Shown in pieces: positions 45,791-59,572 of a DNA stretch of 64,000 nt. A model generated the notes under the pieces. It worked only from the letters and a program-made list of their open reading frames with translations, ran no database searches and was not told the DNA's origin. The stretch comes from Brachypodium distachyon (lineage: Eukaryota > Streptophyta > Magnoliopsida > Poales > Poaceae): the NCBI RefSeq assembly GCF_000005505.3, contig NC_016135.3, positions 26,126,758 through 26,190,757 on the forward strand, written 5' to 3'. Each line of letters opens with the position of its first letter. The first letter of the stretch is position 1. The translations under genes were made by a program, and so were the position numbers.

Positions 45791-48460
45791 ATGAAGCTCC
45801 CGCTGTCGGCGGGGTCGCCCGACGCGGCGGCGCTGCCGGAGTCGGCCAGCAAGCCGTCGCTGCCGGCCACGTGGCTGATCCTGCACGCGCTCTTCTGCGC
45901 CACATCCATGGCCGTCGGGTTCCGCTTCTCGCGCCTCGTCGTCTTCCTCCTCTTCCTCCCGACCCCGCCCATGGACCCCGCCGCGCACCTCGTGTCGCTC
46001 GTCTCCCCGCCCGTCATGCTCGCCAGCGCCAACGCCACCGCCGCCACCATCACCACCACCACGACCACCACCACCACCGTCACCACCACCACCACGGTCG
46101 CCGAGGCGCATCACGACCACGGCCATGTCCACCATGGCCCCGTCTTCGTGGGCCGGCACGCCATCCGGGTCCGCTCCTGGCCGCACCCAGACCCCGCCGA
46201 GCTCATCAAGGCGCACCACATCCTCGCCGCCGTCCAGGACGCGCAGCGCAGCAGCAGAAGACGCGGGGCGGAGCCGGTGAGGCCTGTGATTGCTGTCACC
46301 CCGACTGCCACTTCCGCGCTCCAGGCGCCGTGCCTGACTTCGCTGGCGCACACGCTGCGCATCGTCGATGGCCCGCTCTTGTGGATCGTCGCCGAGCCTG
46401 GCCACCGCACCGACGCCGTCGCCGCCGTGCTCTCCCGCTCCGGCCTCGACTTCCTCCACCTCGCTGGCCCCGCCGGCGCCTCCACCGCGCGCCTGCGAAT
46501 GCACGCCCTCAGGTACTGCCTTACTACTGCTAAAAGATGCTCGCCGTCGCAGCACTAGATCTCGCCAAGCGGCGCCCCTGGTCTTATTAGATGGGATTTC
46601 CCGCATCTGTTTGTTCACAATTTGGATCTCTCTGGGGATTAATACAGGGAGATACGGAAGCAGCGGATGGACGGCGTGGTGGTGTTCGCGGACGAGAACG
46701 GCATCCTCCGCACGGAGCTATTCGACGAGGCACAGAAGGTGAAATCCGTGGGCGCCGTGCCCGTCGGCATCCTGGGCGAGGACGAAGGCACCAAGGAGTC
46801 GTTCCTCCAAGGGCCCGCCTGCGACGACGCCGGGAAGCTGGTGGGATACCACGTCTCGGAGGAGACCCTGCTGCCGGCGGAGCGGGGCGACATGCTGCTG
46901 TCGAGCAGGCTGGAGTGGGCCGGGTTCGTGCTCAACGCGCGGGTGCTCTGGGAGGGCGCGCCGGAGCGGCCCGACTGGGTGCGCGACCTCGACGCCGTCG
47001 ACGGCGCCGCGCACCTCGACAGCCCGCTCGCGCTCGTCACCGATGCCGCCCGCGTCGAGCCGCTCGCCAAGTGCGCCCAGGCGGCGCTCGCGTGGTCGCT
47101 CCGCTCCGATGCTCTGCACGAAGTCAAATTCCCGCATGAGTAAGTTTTCCTTCGTCCCTGTTTGTTTGGATTCCTCTTCACTTAGCGAAAACGAAATTAC
47201 AGCGTGATTGTTCTTTTTTTAGATGACAGCGTGTTGTTGATTGCTACTGATTGTTGATTAGTGCCTACGTTAAGTTAGTCCCATTCTTAGATCTAAGATT
47301 TGGTTTCATGGCGCGACAAGAATGTAAGTTAGGTCGTGCAAATTATGGTTGGTTGGCCATGATGGTCACTGTGTTCCTTCCTAATGAGGTTGGTGGGCGT
47401 GTACGATTCGGGGGGCGCCCAGAAATCAATTCGTTTAGGCCTTAACCATGTGCCCACCGGACATAAACAGGACCTTATTTTTGAACTGTCTTTGGCTACC
47501 CTCGGTATCATACTACTAGTCCCTGCTCATAACGTGTATGTATAGGTTGTCATCGATGTGACAGTCTATCTCAGTTCGCTGCTGTTTTCGCCAAATAGTT
47601 TCAGCCGTCTTGTTATGCTTTTCTTGTAGTATGGCCCTGGTAGTACAGTACAATAATACAATACGGGTATACAATGTAGTACTCCCTCACCACGACAATT
47701 ATTTAGGAACGGAAGGAGTACTAATGTAGTACTACCGTATACTCCAATATTAGTATACTGTATATTCCATGTGGGTATTCCTCGAATTCTGCCACGATAT
47801 TAGGATTTCCTTTTCGTATTAGCGGAACAATGTATAATAACCAGGACATGAGAGATTCCACTGTTCAGCGACGCTTATGGTGTAACTTGTTTAATCATCA
47901 TAGGGGATAATACCACATTCATCTGCCTTTCTCTAAAAGACACATTTAATGTCTTGCACATGCTCACCTAATCTAGCTGGCTTATGCTTTATGTCAAAGA
48001 AAGTCGAGCCAGGTCATTCTAAACATTCATACTTACCACGTCAGTTGACATATCCTGTCGTCGATGGAACTTCCTGGAACCCATACATGAGAACCACTTT
48101 TGTTTAAAGACTCTGAAATGCATCCTGTCCGTAATCTTCATTTTTAATTAATTCCTTTTGGAGAAGTGTACAATAATACAGGTTGGTGGGTTGCTCGTTG
48201 GTGTTCGTATTTTAGACTGTCATGGGAAAATAATTCACAAGATTTAAGAGATGAATCAATCAGCTCATGATTTAATCCCTACTGCTCTTTCATTATTCTT
48301 ACTGTTTTATTCAAAAATAAAAATGCATCCCCACTTCTGTTTGCTACGAGGAGCAGTACCTAACTATCTTCCATTTTCGCGCAGATGGAAATTTGATCCT
48401 CCTCTGGTGAATGCCGCTTCGCGTCAACAGAGCGTAGTAAATACTGAAGATGGTCACTAG
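45791..48460 (+). CDS. GT43 xylan glycosyltransferase, IRX14 type
   Basis: Three exons: 45791-46512, 46648-47139, 48385-48460, summing to 1290 bases, 429 residues. It is a type II Golgi protein: short N-terminus, membrane anchor around residues 25-57 (TWLILHALFCATSMAVGFRF, then LVVFLLFLP), and a luminal stem with a long Thr run (about 78-100) and a His-rich patch (HHDHGHVHH). The GT43 fold follows with VIAVTPTATSALQAPCLTSL, HTLRIVDGPLLWIVAEPGH, then VVFADENGILRTELFDEAQK and DMLLSSRLEWAGFVLNAR. IRX14 proteins act with IRX9 and IRX10 in elongating the xylan backbone. The usual metal-binding motif, DDSN in well known IRX14 proteins, here reads DENG. The last exon encodes only WKFDPPLVN and a short polar tail, ending DGH. 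Confidence 0.88.
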
Positions 48461-49265
48461 AGAACAGAAATTTTGTGAACAACTGAAAATCAGAGCTATG
48501 GGCCGCCTGCTTTGTGAAGCCTCCACCGATGCATCTGTCCCTCGCTGGTGCCAAGGGCTCTCAACCCAAGTAACAGAAGGTAGCTCGGCTCAGCTCAGCT
48601 AATGTGTTGGGAGTGCAGAAAGTCACAGACGATACATCTATAAATCAGCAAGCATGTTTTGTATCATCATCGTATAAAATAGTTACAAAAAAAAGTTTAA
48701 TTATATGCACCATTCATCGCTTCTCCATTAGGTAGATATTTTAGGCGTATTTCTTTTGTGTAATATATAGATCAGGGCAGGGGCTCGCGGAATTGGTCTG
48801 GGGGTTAAGGCCGTTTTGTTCGTGTAATTGTGTGAAATAATAATGATCCACCTCATTTGGTGACGGCGTTTTACCATGTATCCAGAGTGTACCGACGTTG
48901 CTCAGAAAAACAGAGCATGTGACGGTATCAGGTTTTGCGCCCAAAATGAAAATGTGGTCGGTGATGGTTATGGTGCTCCTCTTCCACTTTGCACATAATT
49001 TGTCGGTTATGGTCTTAGCAGCAGCTGCTAAACTCTGCCGGAACAAATAAGCTTGGAGGTAGTTATGGATCCTCTTATGACAGCTTGGAGCAGAGGCCCG
49101 CGTAGACGCCCACCATCGACGACGGCGAACGTGATCCCTCGCAGATCACAGCGTAGCCGCCTCTGACCGCGGAACACTCTGCCGTACTCGCACGGGAGAA
49201 TCAGCAGCAGTGGCCCCTCTAGCGCCGTGTTGTCCGATTAGAAAGACCATTAGACCACTAACACT
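48461..49265. other. 3' flank of the GT43 gene, no gene seen
   Basis: Mostly AT-rich. No supportable coding or RNA gene. Confidence 0.45.
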
Positions 49266-49269
49266 GAGC

Positions 49270-49505
49270 GGTGAATTTTGTGGTTTAACTGGTGGCCAGG
49301 CACCTAGAGCATTTTGCTCCTCCTCCCTTTCTTCCTTCTAATCTCGGCAATGTGCTTACTCAATAGTCAAGGTGAAGTTTGTGCTTAATTTGTGGTGAAC
49401 TGGTGACCAGGCACCTCGAGCGCTTTGCTCTTCCTGGCTTTCCTCCTTCTCGGCAATGTATGCCGCATCTGGCATGAGTGCTTAGTGCTTACTCAATAGT
49501 CAAAT
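49270..49505. repeat. Two-copy direct repeat, about 115 bp
   Basis: 'ttgtggtttaactggtggcc' and 'aggcacctagagc.ttttgctc' then 'tctcggcaatgt' and 'gcttactcaatagtcaa' at 49277-49372 are repeated, diverged, at about 49390-49505. No coding role visible. Confidence 0.75.
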
Positions 49506-49692
49506 ACCCACCAAATCGTCCTGCGATGCGGCTACCAGAAGGAAGAAGAGGACCATGGCTGTAGAAGGGAATGGAATAGCGTGAACTTGGTACTGCGATA
49601 CTGAGGTTGCTTTCTTCTCATTAGTCTATTTCTACATACTCCATTTTGGAATAAAGTTCTTGATCTGTTCACGGTGCTGAACCACTAAACAT

Positions 49693-50165
49693 GTTCTCCT
49701 TTCCTCAAAATAGATTTGTTCACGGGGTAAACGAACAGTCATTCGGGAAAGAGTTGTTGGTTTTGTCAATGATGGGGAAGAGTTTCAACTCATTGCCTTT
49801 TCAGCTCAGGAAACTGATCGTAAAGTTGCAAATTAGTCTTCCATTTTTCACTTCAGGAAAAAGATTCTAAAATTGCGTCTCTGTGTGTTGACAATTTTCC
49901 ATGTATCTGATCAAAAATAGTTTGATAGGAAATAGGAACCATTACTGATAAGTAAAATGTTCTCCTTTCCTCAAAATGGATAAACAAACAGTCATTTGGG
50001 AAAGGTTTTGTCAACAATGACGGGGAAGAGTTCAACTCATGGCCTTTTCAGTTCAGGAAACTGACGCGTAAAGTTGCAAATTAATCATCAATTTTTCAAT
50101 TTAAGATTTTTTTCTTCTAAAATTGCTTCTCCGTGTGTTGAAAGTTTTGCATGTATCTACGAATT
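49693..50165. repeat. Two-copy tandem repeat, period 266 bp
   Basis: Both copies begin 'gttctcctttcctcaaaat' (49693 and 49959) and share 'aacagtcatt.gggaaag', 'ggggaagagtt', 'ccttttcag.tcaggaaactg', 'gtaaagttgcaaatta' and 'cc(g/t)tgtgttga' in order, with indels. Roughly 80 percent identical by eye. No gene. Confidence 0.85.
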
Positions 50166-50584
50166 TGGTTCCTTATGGTGGAAGCAGCATACCGAGGTTC
50201 AAGTTCTAAACTTGACATGTGCGTTCGTATTTTCCGAATTTATTGTAGGTTTTAACCGGTGTTGTTCTTTTCATGAGAGTGACGTATTCTTCAACGAGTA
50301 GCCTGTGATACTTGTCAATCTCAAGATCTGTTAAAACAAGCTTTGAGGTACTGAAAATCTGCTACTTCGAGTAGAACAATAAGCAAGCTTCGAGGTACTA
50401 GTTAAAAATGCAAAAAATGCAATTTCACTCATCTTAATACAAAAACACTCGTACTTATTTATTCACTCCCAAATTCTGATGATTTACAGATGAGTTTTCC
50501 AATAGATCCACCGGCTGCAATCCAAACCAAACTCTACATAACCGTTCATGGGGTCAACAACCCAAGCAACATAATAAATCGATC

Positions 50585-52668
<2,084 letters not shown>

Positions 52669-53430
52669 TGTTAAACTTCTGCTGCTCTGTGGTGTGGTAT
52701 ACTGGTATGTGCTACAAGTCTAGGCCTGAAGGTGATCAGTTGATCTCATACGGGTTATATAGATGGCTGGAAGAATATACATATGGCAGAAAGTAATATT
52801 TTTGAAGCTGTATTCCAGTTAGGATTGAACGTGCATGTTTTGTTTTGGTAGGTGGTGCGAGCTATATTTGGATGGGAATCAATCTAGGAGGAATTAGAGA
52901 CGTGAAAGATCAATGTATTTGTTAAGTGGTGATTGGTGAAGATGGGGTGGGATATCTATTAGTACCATATCAGGAGATTTATTTATGTAGATGCATGATA
53001 TATCTGGACTGATTACCACACCAGGTTATTATTTCAAGGTTATGACAGTCCATGGTAATTATGTTGGCGAAAAAATAAATTGCAGTAGCTAGCATTGGCT
53101 GTACAGAGTATTTATGTTGGTGAACTTGCAACAGCTATTGGCAGAAAAAAGAGTTGACAAGGTAGCCGTGCCTTGGCATTCCATGGTTTAGACGAATTGT
53201 TATTTTTATCATCTGATTGCAATGCAAAATTTGCATTGCTTTCTCGTCAATGGAAGTGCCTCCAACAAAGCATCTCACAAGTTTGTTTGTAGCTAATCTT
53301 CAGTGCTCTTCAAATCTGTGATTCATATTCTGCGCTTGAATGGGAAGTATTTATACACTATGTACACTTGATGCCCATGAACATATATTTTCAAAAATAT
53401 TTTTGAAATTCAGTGTTCAAAACTAAATGT
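52669..53430. other. Carboxypeptidase promoter region, no gene
   Basis: AT-rich upstream sequence of the carboxypeptidase. A 'gttatatagatgg' word near 52755, about 90 bases upstream of the ATG on the minus strand, could serve as a TATA element (ctatataac in that orientation). Confidence 0.4.
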
Positions 53431-53524
53431 TACTCCCTCCGATCCATAATAGGTGTATCCGATTTAGTACAACTTTGTACTAATTTTGTACTAAATCTGA
53501 GATACTTATTATGGATTGGGGTAC
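53431..53524. mobile_element. Stowaway-like MITE, subfamily B
   Basis: Left end 'tactccctccgatccataat', right 'cttattatggattggggta', centre 'actttgtactaattttgtac'. Followed by a short tandem 'gtacaagttttaacg' duplication at 53521-53560. Confidence 0.85.
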
Positions 53525-53720
53525 AAGTTTTAACGGTACAAGTTTTAACGGTACAAATTTTACCTGAATTCATTTTATTTACTTTCACTTCTTCTCCATG
53601 AGCCATGACCAAAGGAAATACACACATGGTTACAATTCAGAGTTCCTAATTGACATCTCATTTGCAGTATGGCACGAAAACTAATAATAGGAATTGCAGC
53701 ATATTACAGTCTATGTAAAA

Positions 53721-56700
53721 TTATCTTGGAATTTCGGATGATTGGATGAACTCTTTCTCCAAGCTGTATAGTCTAGTTCCTTCGCCGCCTTTGTTGCCCT
53801 TGAATGACTGATCATTTGGAGCATTCTGGCTCACTCTTGTTGTCTGAGAATTGTCATGAACCTTTGAACTCTGTACGTCAAGTGTTGTTTCCACTTGCCT
53901 CATTGTAGGCCTTTCTTCACCTTTCAGACTTAAGCATGATACTGTGAGTCTTGCAACCACCGCAGCATCTTCAGCCCCTCCCTCCTCAACAATTTGTGTG
54001 TCTAGAATATCTAACAAGCGATTGTCTCTTACTGTTGACACAAAATGGGATGCTAGGCTTGTGACTTCTGATGAATGAGAAGAAAAAACTGGTGTTACCC
54101 TTGTCAGTAGCTCTGCTAGGATGACGCCAAAGCTGTAAACATCGCTCTTCTCTGTGAGTCGACTGGTGTAGTAGTATTCAGGATCAAGGTAACCATAAGT
54201 TCCTTGGACAGCTGTAAGTATTCCTGTCTCATCTATTGCAATTGACCTTGAAGCTCCAAAATCTGACACTTTTGCTGCTAAAGTATCAGTGAGTAGTATA
54301 TTTGCACATTTGATATCTCTATGGTATACTGATATGGAAGCAGCAGAATGTAGATATGCAATAGCCCTTGCAGTTTCTAGTGCAATCCTCAACCTATCTT
54401 TCCATGACAAAGGGCTCTCACTTTTGCCATGCAGATGAAACGAGAGAGTTCCATTTGATATGAACTCATAAACTAGCAGAGGAACTTCTGTCTCGAGGCA
54501 GCAGCCAAAGAGCTTCACCACATTCCTGTGGTTTGTCTGTGAAAGTATGACAACCTCATTGATGAACTGATCGATTTCCCGTTGGAGGACGATTTTGGCC
54601 TTCTTGATGGCCACAACACGCTGATCAGATAAGATGCCTTTGTACACCATGCCATGGCCACCACCACCAAGGATGCGATTATGGTCAAATTTGTTGGTTG
54701 CTTGCTGTAGCTCTTCCAAGCTGAAAATTCTCGTTCTTTCGGCTATATCTTTGTTTGAAGAGATTAACTGTTGTAGAAGCAATCCATGGTTTTTCTTGAA
54801 GAACTTTTGTCTCAACTTCTTGACCCTTCGTTGCTTGAGTTTATTGGTGATTTTGGCAACACCCAAAAGTGAAAACAGTAGGGCCAAACCAGCACTTATT
54901 GCAACCAGAGTGATTAAACCTGCAGAAACGGAAGTAAGGATTGATAGTACAGTATATGCCGCATGCATTTCAAAATTTTGAACTGAAAGTTTGTAACTAC
55001 TCAACTGTACCATGACAAAGGTTTTCTTAGAATATTTATCAGAACAATCATATAGGAAGTAATTTTTCTTTCCAAGGTCAGTGATCACAAGTCACTAATA
55101 TATGAAACACACAACCCTCTGTATTTATTTATTTTTATTTCTTAAGACCAATGCCTTCAGAGCTTAAATATTATGACGACTGACCTTAAAACTGAGGAAT
55201 GCAGGAGTTAGTATTTTCTGTAGCCGTTCTACTGATGTACTGCATAGCAAATAACTATCATAATTCTATGGTCCTTGATGATAATTAAGTAAAACCTTAG
55301 GCCAAGTAAATGAGTTGTATTTGTACCTGGGAGGCTGATGATGCTTTTCGTTGCTGAGCAGCGGTATGTCCCTGGTATGTTGATGCAGGTTCCTTGCAGG
55401 CATGGATAAACATCTGGCTGTTGGCACTCGTCGATATCTGAAAAAGGAGGGGAAAAAATACAGTTGAAAAGCAGAGGGATGTCGTAAATAAAAAATACAA
55501 TATTGCTTGTCGAAATAAAACACACAATTTGCTTGAGAAAGCCGAGGTTTGTTGAAATTGCAGTTGAAGCCTCTAAACATTGAACAAAAAAGGTAAAAAT
55601 TTGTGGTGCATGAGAATACTAAGAACAAAAGGAAGAAAAAATACAGTTGAAAATCACGTAAGGATCTATCATCTTACTTCAAAGTTCATTCCAAGATACT
55701 ACTGTCAGCAAGCAACGAAAACACCACCAGTAAACGGACTAACGGAGTACACAACCCTCTGCACACCGGCTGCCGCCAGCTGCCTAGGTAACTGCTGGTC
55801 ACCATGGGTAGGGGATGGTGATCCTGCCGCAGGACTCCAGGCAGGAGCAGCCTTGCCTGACGCCAAAAGGGTAAGGGACCTGCCGCAGGCCTCCAGCAGC
55901 CTGCAGCCGGGCAAGGCTACTGGAAAAGTGATTGCCACAAGGAGCTGAAGTGCCATCATTGTTGGCATGAGAATTGAGAAGCTTTGCTTGTGGTTAGGGA
56001 ACGGAGAAGAACCATCTTGAGTATGATGCTGTTGTGGCATGGCTTTGGAAGTTGGAACTAGCTAGACAAGGGTGGACCAATGATCGTTTCCTGCTTCTTT
56101 TTTAGTAAAGGAAAGTAGAGATAAACAAATACTCCAGTGATGAGTGCAGTATTTACCTTGGCATCCATTAGAGATGTAAGGGTTGCCCTCGTATCCATTC
56201 AAGCACTTGCACCATAGCCGCATGTATTCATTGTCCTTGTAGACCATGACGCTGTTTAAGGTCGTGCACATTCCTCATTCAACTAATAGCATGTCCTTGT
56301 CACGGTTCACATCCAGCGACCATTCCAACACCGCCGGAACCACTGTTGAATCAGCAATCTTCTGTTGTTCTTCAGGGTAATTCAGCTGCAACATGGCCCC
56401 CTTTTCCCTGAACCACTCTTGATCGGCTATGAAGAACACTCCGTATCCCGAGTCATTGCCACGTGTCTGAACCAAGTGATTAAACCGGACGCTAAAGGAT
56501 GAGAGACCTGGCTCCGCGACGAGCATCTCGCAGCAGCCGAGGCCAGAGCATGAACTAGCGTTTAACCCATTCCCGTACTGGCAATACGTGGCGCATACAC
56601 TAATGTACCGGTCCACATCATCAACGAGGCCGACTACGAGGTCGCATCCCATGGTCATGAACTGGTTATGTTTTGCGGACACCGTCAGGCGGCCGGCGGT

Positions 56701-57114
56701 GGGTGCCAGGCTGGCGGGCCACGTTCCGTTGAACGTCTCCAAGGAGGATTCCTGGAGCATCTTGGTGTTGATCCGCACCGTGCCATCCAGCAGGGAGATC
56801 TCGACCACTTCCGCTGATGCCGTGCCACCACCTCCTACGAAGAGCTTTGGCGGCTGGCTCGTCTTGTTGCAGGTGAGGTTGAAGCCCTCACGGAAGCACC
56901 CTTGCCCGATGCCGAAAGGGTACGGGACGGTCACATTGCCGCACGCTTTGGGGCAACCAGGCAAGGCTACCGGAGCGGCTAGTGCTGTGGCTGTAAGAAG
57001 CTGAAGCATCAGTGCTGTGATCATGGCAGTTGCACATATCTTAGCTTTTATGGAAGGAGTAGATGGACTAGTTGGTCTCATCTTGCAGACCTTTGCTACT
57101 TCCTGCTTGCTCAA
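53721..57114 (-). pseudogene. Wall-associated kinase (WAK) gene with an in-frame stop in exon 1
   Basis: Three exons: 57114-56157, 55437-55327, 54919-53721; the sum 2268 is a multiple of three (756 codons with the final stop), but a TGA at 56277-56275 is codon 280. Exon 1 has a signal peptide ([20 protein letters not shown]) and the cysteine-rich galacturonan-binding region ([20 protein letters not shown]), and after the stop continues in frame with a WAK-like tail (CLNGYEGNPYISNGCQ). Exon 2 is an EGF-like module (DIDECQQPDVYPCLQG). Exon 3 has a membrane segment (LITLVAISAGLALLFSLLG) and a complete kinase: Gly loop GGGGHGMVYKG, Lys 462, HRD at 556-558, DFG at 576-578 (counting the TGA as one residue). 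WAKs sense pectin fragments or pathogens at the cell surface. With the TGA the direct product is a 279-residue secreted fragment; the kinase could only be made through another first exon or by readthrough. Confidence 0.85.
55700..56090 (-). pseudogene. Fragment of a WAK first exon with its 5' leader, inside the WAK intron
   Basis: Sequence from about 55800 to 56090 aligns with 60340-60570 of the upstream WAK exon: 'gctgccgcaggactcc' type block, 'ggcaaggctactggaaaa', 'gaggagctgaagtgccatca', 'gagaagctttgcttgtgg', and the leader phrase 'gctagacaagggtg'. The protein remnant reads MALQLLVAITFPVALPGC and then loses frame through a local duplication of 'ctgccgcagg'. It is a decayed N-terminal module lying in the intron between exons 1 and 2 of the WAK gene. 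Confidence 0.8.
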
Positions 57115-58252
57115 TTCAGGACTCAGGACTATATATAATATATATACACACTCTTTAGCAGAAGCGAATGAGTGTGTTTAATTACCGCCCTACCTGCCGT
57201 AGTGAGCAGGGTAATTGAACCTGGTACGTCGCTCTCGTGTTAGTCAAAGTGAACGGGACAGGATGGTCGCACACTGATTAGTTATCTAATGATCCTCTGG
57301 TCTTACTTGGAAATAATGTGTCACGACTTGTCTTTAGCAATAATAACGTGTCTTCGTGGGAATTTATGTTGAAGGGGTCAGTGATTTGCTGCTTAAGTAA
57401 CGAATGGTACTTTGTCAGTGATGTGACAATCTTCTGTTTTGCGTGGAAACTCATGGCCAACTTAAACTCTTATGTATACCTATAGTGGACTTCGTGGACT
57501 ATGGTGTCATCGGTCAGTATGTTCGTCACTGGGTGCCATGGTCGCACAGTACCATCCGGGGCAAGGACGTGCCACTGTGTCCACGAACCCGTTAACTCCA
57601 GCGTCCAGACAACCAAGAAGCGGCAATTTTGACGACTGGGAGCAAAACACAAAATACCTCAATGCTGCTGGACCCCCGCTCGGTGGGAACTCACTTGGGC
57701 ATTTCATCAAACAGCTCTCCTGCACTGCCAAGAACCCAAATTGAACTGAGGATTCGTGGCTATAAGCCTATAACCATATTCACGAGGATCGATCCTGTAT
57801 CGAGTCACTCACCATTAATCCCCCACCAAGCACCAAGCACCAAGCACCTCGCGAAGAAGTTAGAAGAGGTGGACTGCGCCGCGATTACGGAGTGCAAGGC
57901 CCCTCTTCACAGCGGCTGCCGCTGGCCGCCGGCCGCCGGTCGCCTGAGTACCCGCACCATTCGCCGCGCCGGCCTGCCGCCGACCAGAACCCAAGCCGCG
58001 CGCTAGCATATTGTTCTCCGCTCTGTTATCTTTTTCTTTTTAGGGGAACCGCTCTGTTGTCTCTGTTAGCCTCGGTCACTCTTCCAATTCACACGGCCAC
58101 TGCGTAGGTCGTACGCGGCTGGGACGAATCGCGGCCCAAATTCAGCGTACGCTGCTATCTTATTTCTTTGCCCTTTCCGGGTACGTTCTCCGTTTTCTAG
58201 CCAGCCCATGGGCCTCCCGGAAGTACCTACAACTAAATGCTAGTGAATGGAA
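57115..58252. other. WAK promoter region and intergenic DNA
   Basis: 'tatatataatatatatac' at about 57130-57150 is a probable TATA region for the WAK on the minus strand. Further right no gene is supported. Confidence 0.45.
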
Positions 58253-59503
58253 GAAATTAAAGCAGTGTTTTCTCGAAGAGTAATGCACCGCATGTCCTAA
58301 CTCTTTCGTAAGTTATTTTTTGAAATTTTTGAATCCCAATTGTTTCGTAAATGGTTCACCGCAGGCCCTAATATGGCTCGGGCGAATGCCTACGTGGCTG
58401 TCTAGGCACACTTGTCAGGTGCCAACGTGCACCTTTTTTTATTGAAAAAACATTCATGGAACCTTCGTGGCTCTTCTCGTGCCCCATCTATCCGGCGAGG
58501 CCAAGGTCGCCGGCGTCAGGGTACCCCTGCGGCTCCGACACGCGTGCCGCTCTTCCTCCCCCGCCCGACGAGTGCCCCTGCCGCTAGCGCTCCTCCGCCG
58601 CCGTCAGTCTTGCGCTGGCCGTCGACGTGGCTCCTCCGCCTCCGTCCCGATGTGCGCCCCTCCTGCTCCGACACGCGTCGCTACTCTTCCTCCATCGCCC
58701 GACGCGCATCCCCGCCGCTCCTAGTGGCGACGTGCTTGGTTCACCGGGGCGTAGCAGCAGCGACGGGGCGCCGCCTCGGTTCACCGTCGAGGGCGACCAA
58801 ATCAGCTTCTCCCCCTTCGATTCCTCCCTCTGTTAGCCTCCCCATACCTTTCTTACCAAAAGCCCTCGGTCAATTCCAGTATTGGCGGCCTTTGGTGAGC
58901 TCCCAACGTAAGCCACCGCTGCCGGACCTCCGCGTCAATGCTGCTGCTCATGTCCTCCTCTCTTAAATTAATCGTGTCCAGAGCTTGCCGTACACCCACT
59001 GAGCATTAGCCCTCTACTAATGTTAGGATACAGCGAGCTAGCGCCGTGTGAAACCGTCGTGGCTCGCCGGCGAGCTACAACCCTCCCCGTAGAGCTAGTC
59101 CACCGTCTGGAGGTTCCTCTCGTCGCGTTGAAGCTCCCGGTACCAGCGTCGCCCACTGCCGTTGACCTTCCCCTCCGGCGAGCTGGGAGGAGGAGCATTG
59201 CCAGAGAGAGAGAGGGGCAGAGAACGGAGATGACCAGAGAGAGGGGCCAAGGAAAGAGCAAGGAAGGTGCTAGGGATGTTTTTGCAAAAAAGGGTTCACA
59301 TTGGCACCTGACAAGTGGGCCCAAATAGCCACGTAGACACCAGGCACGCGCTCGAGCCATCTTAGGTCCTGCGCTAAACCACTTACGAAACAATGGGGAC
59401 TCAAACGTGCAGTTTCAAAAAATTGGTACTAATTTGAGACTTTTACGAAAGAATTAGAACTTCTGATGTATTTTACTCTTTCTCAAAAAAAGAGGAAATT
59501 AAA
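58253..59503. mobile_element. Mutator-like element (non-autonomous, possible Pack-MULE) with 9-bp target duplication
   Basis: The direct repeat 'gaaattaaa' occurs at 58253-58261 and 59495-59503, flanking an element of about 1.23 kb. Its ends, about 58262-58430 and 59300-59494, are diverged inverted repeats of about 170-190 bp; the best matched blocks are 'tggcacctgacaagtg', 'agccacgtag', 'cgagccat.ttagg.cctgcg', 'ttacgaaacaat' and 'acgaaagA.TTAG', read towards the interior from the opposite strand. Long inverted repeats plus a 9-bp duplication are the hallmark of Mutator-type elements. No transposase is present. The interior 58450-58800 is GC-rich with a partial duplication ('gctccgacacgcgt' at 58530 and 58667), as found in elements that have captured gene pieces. 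Confidence 0.8.
58412..58966 (+). CDS. Open frame inside the Mutator-like element, function unknown
   Basis: An open frame of 184 codons, Pro/Ser/Arg-rich, with no recognised domain. It spans the left inverted repeat and the GC-rich interior. Its length may reflect only high GC content. It could be a captured exon fragment or a chance frame, and I would not call it a functional protein. Confidence 0.15.
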   Translation: MSGANVHLFLLKKHSWNLRGSSRAPSIRRGQGRRRQGTPAAPTRVPLFLPRPTSAPAASAPPPPSVLRWPSTWLLRLRPDVRPSCSDTRRYSSSIARRASPPLLVATCLVHRGVAAATGRRLGSPSRATKSASPPSIPPSVSLPIPFLPKALGQFQYWRPLVSSQRKPPLPDLRVNAAAHVLLS

Positions 59504-59572
59504 CAGAGGAAAGTTTTTTTTTTTTTTGACCACAGGAGTGAAGTTAGCACAGTAATAGTGGCATGACGATAC

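Noticed and set aside
45590..46618. Antisense open frame of 342 codons across the GT43 first exon
   Set aside because: Mirror of a GC-rich real exon; composed of Gly/Arg/Val-rich low-complexity sequence and includes the reverse of the Thr run.
47679..47725. Short 'tactccctc ... gaaggagta' inverted repeat
   Set aside because: Looks like a worn remnant of a Stowaway-like end in the GT43 second intron; too short to define an element.
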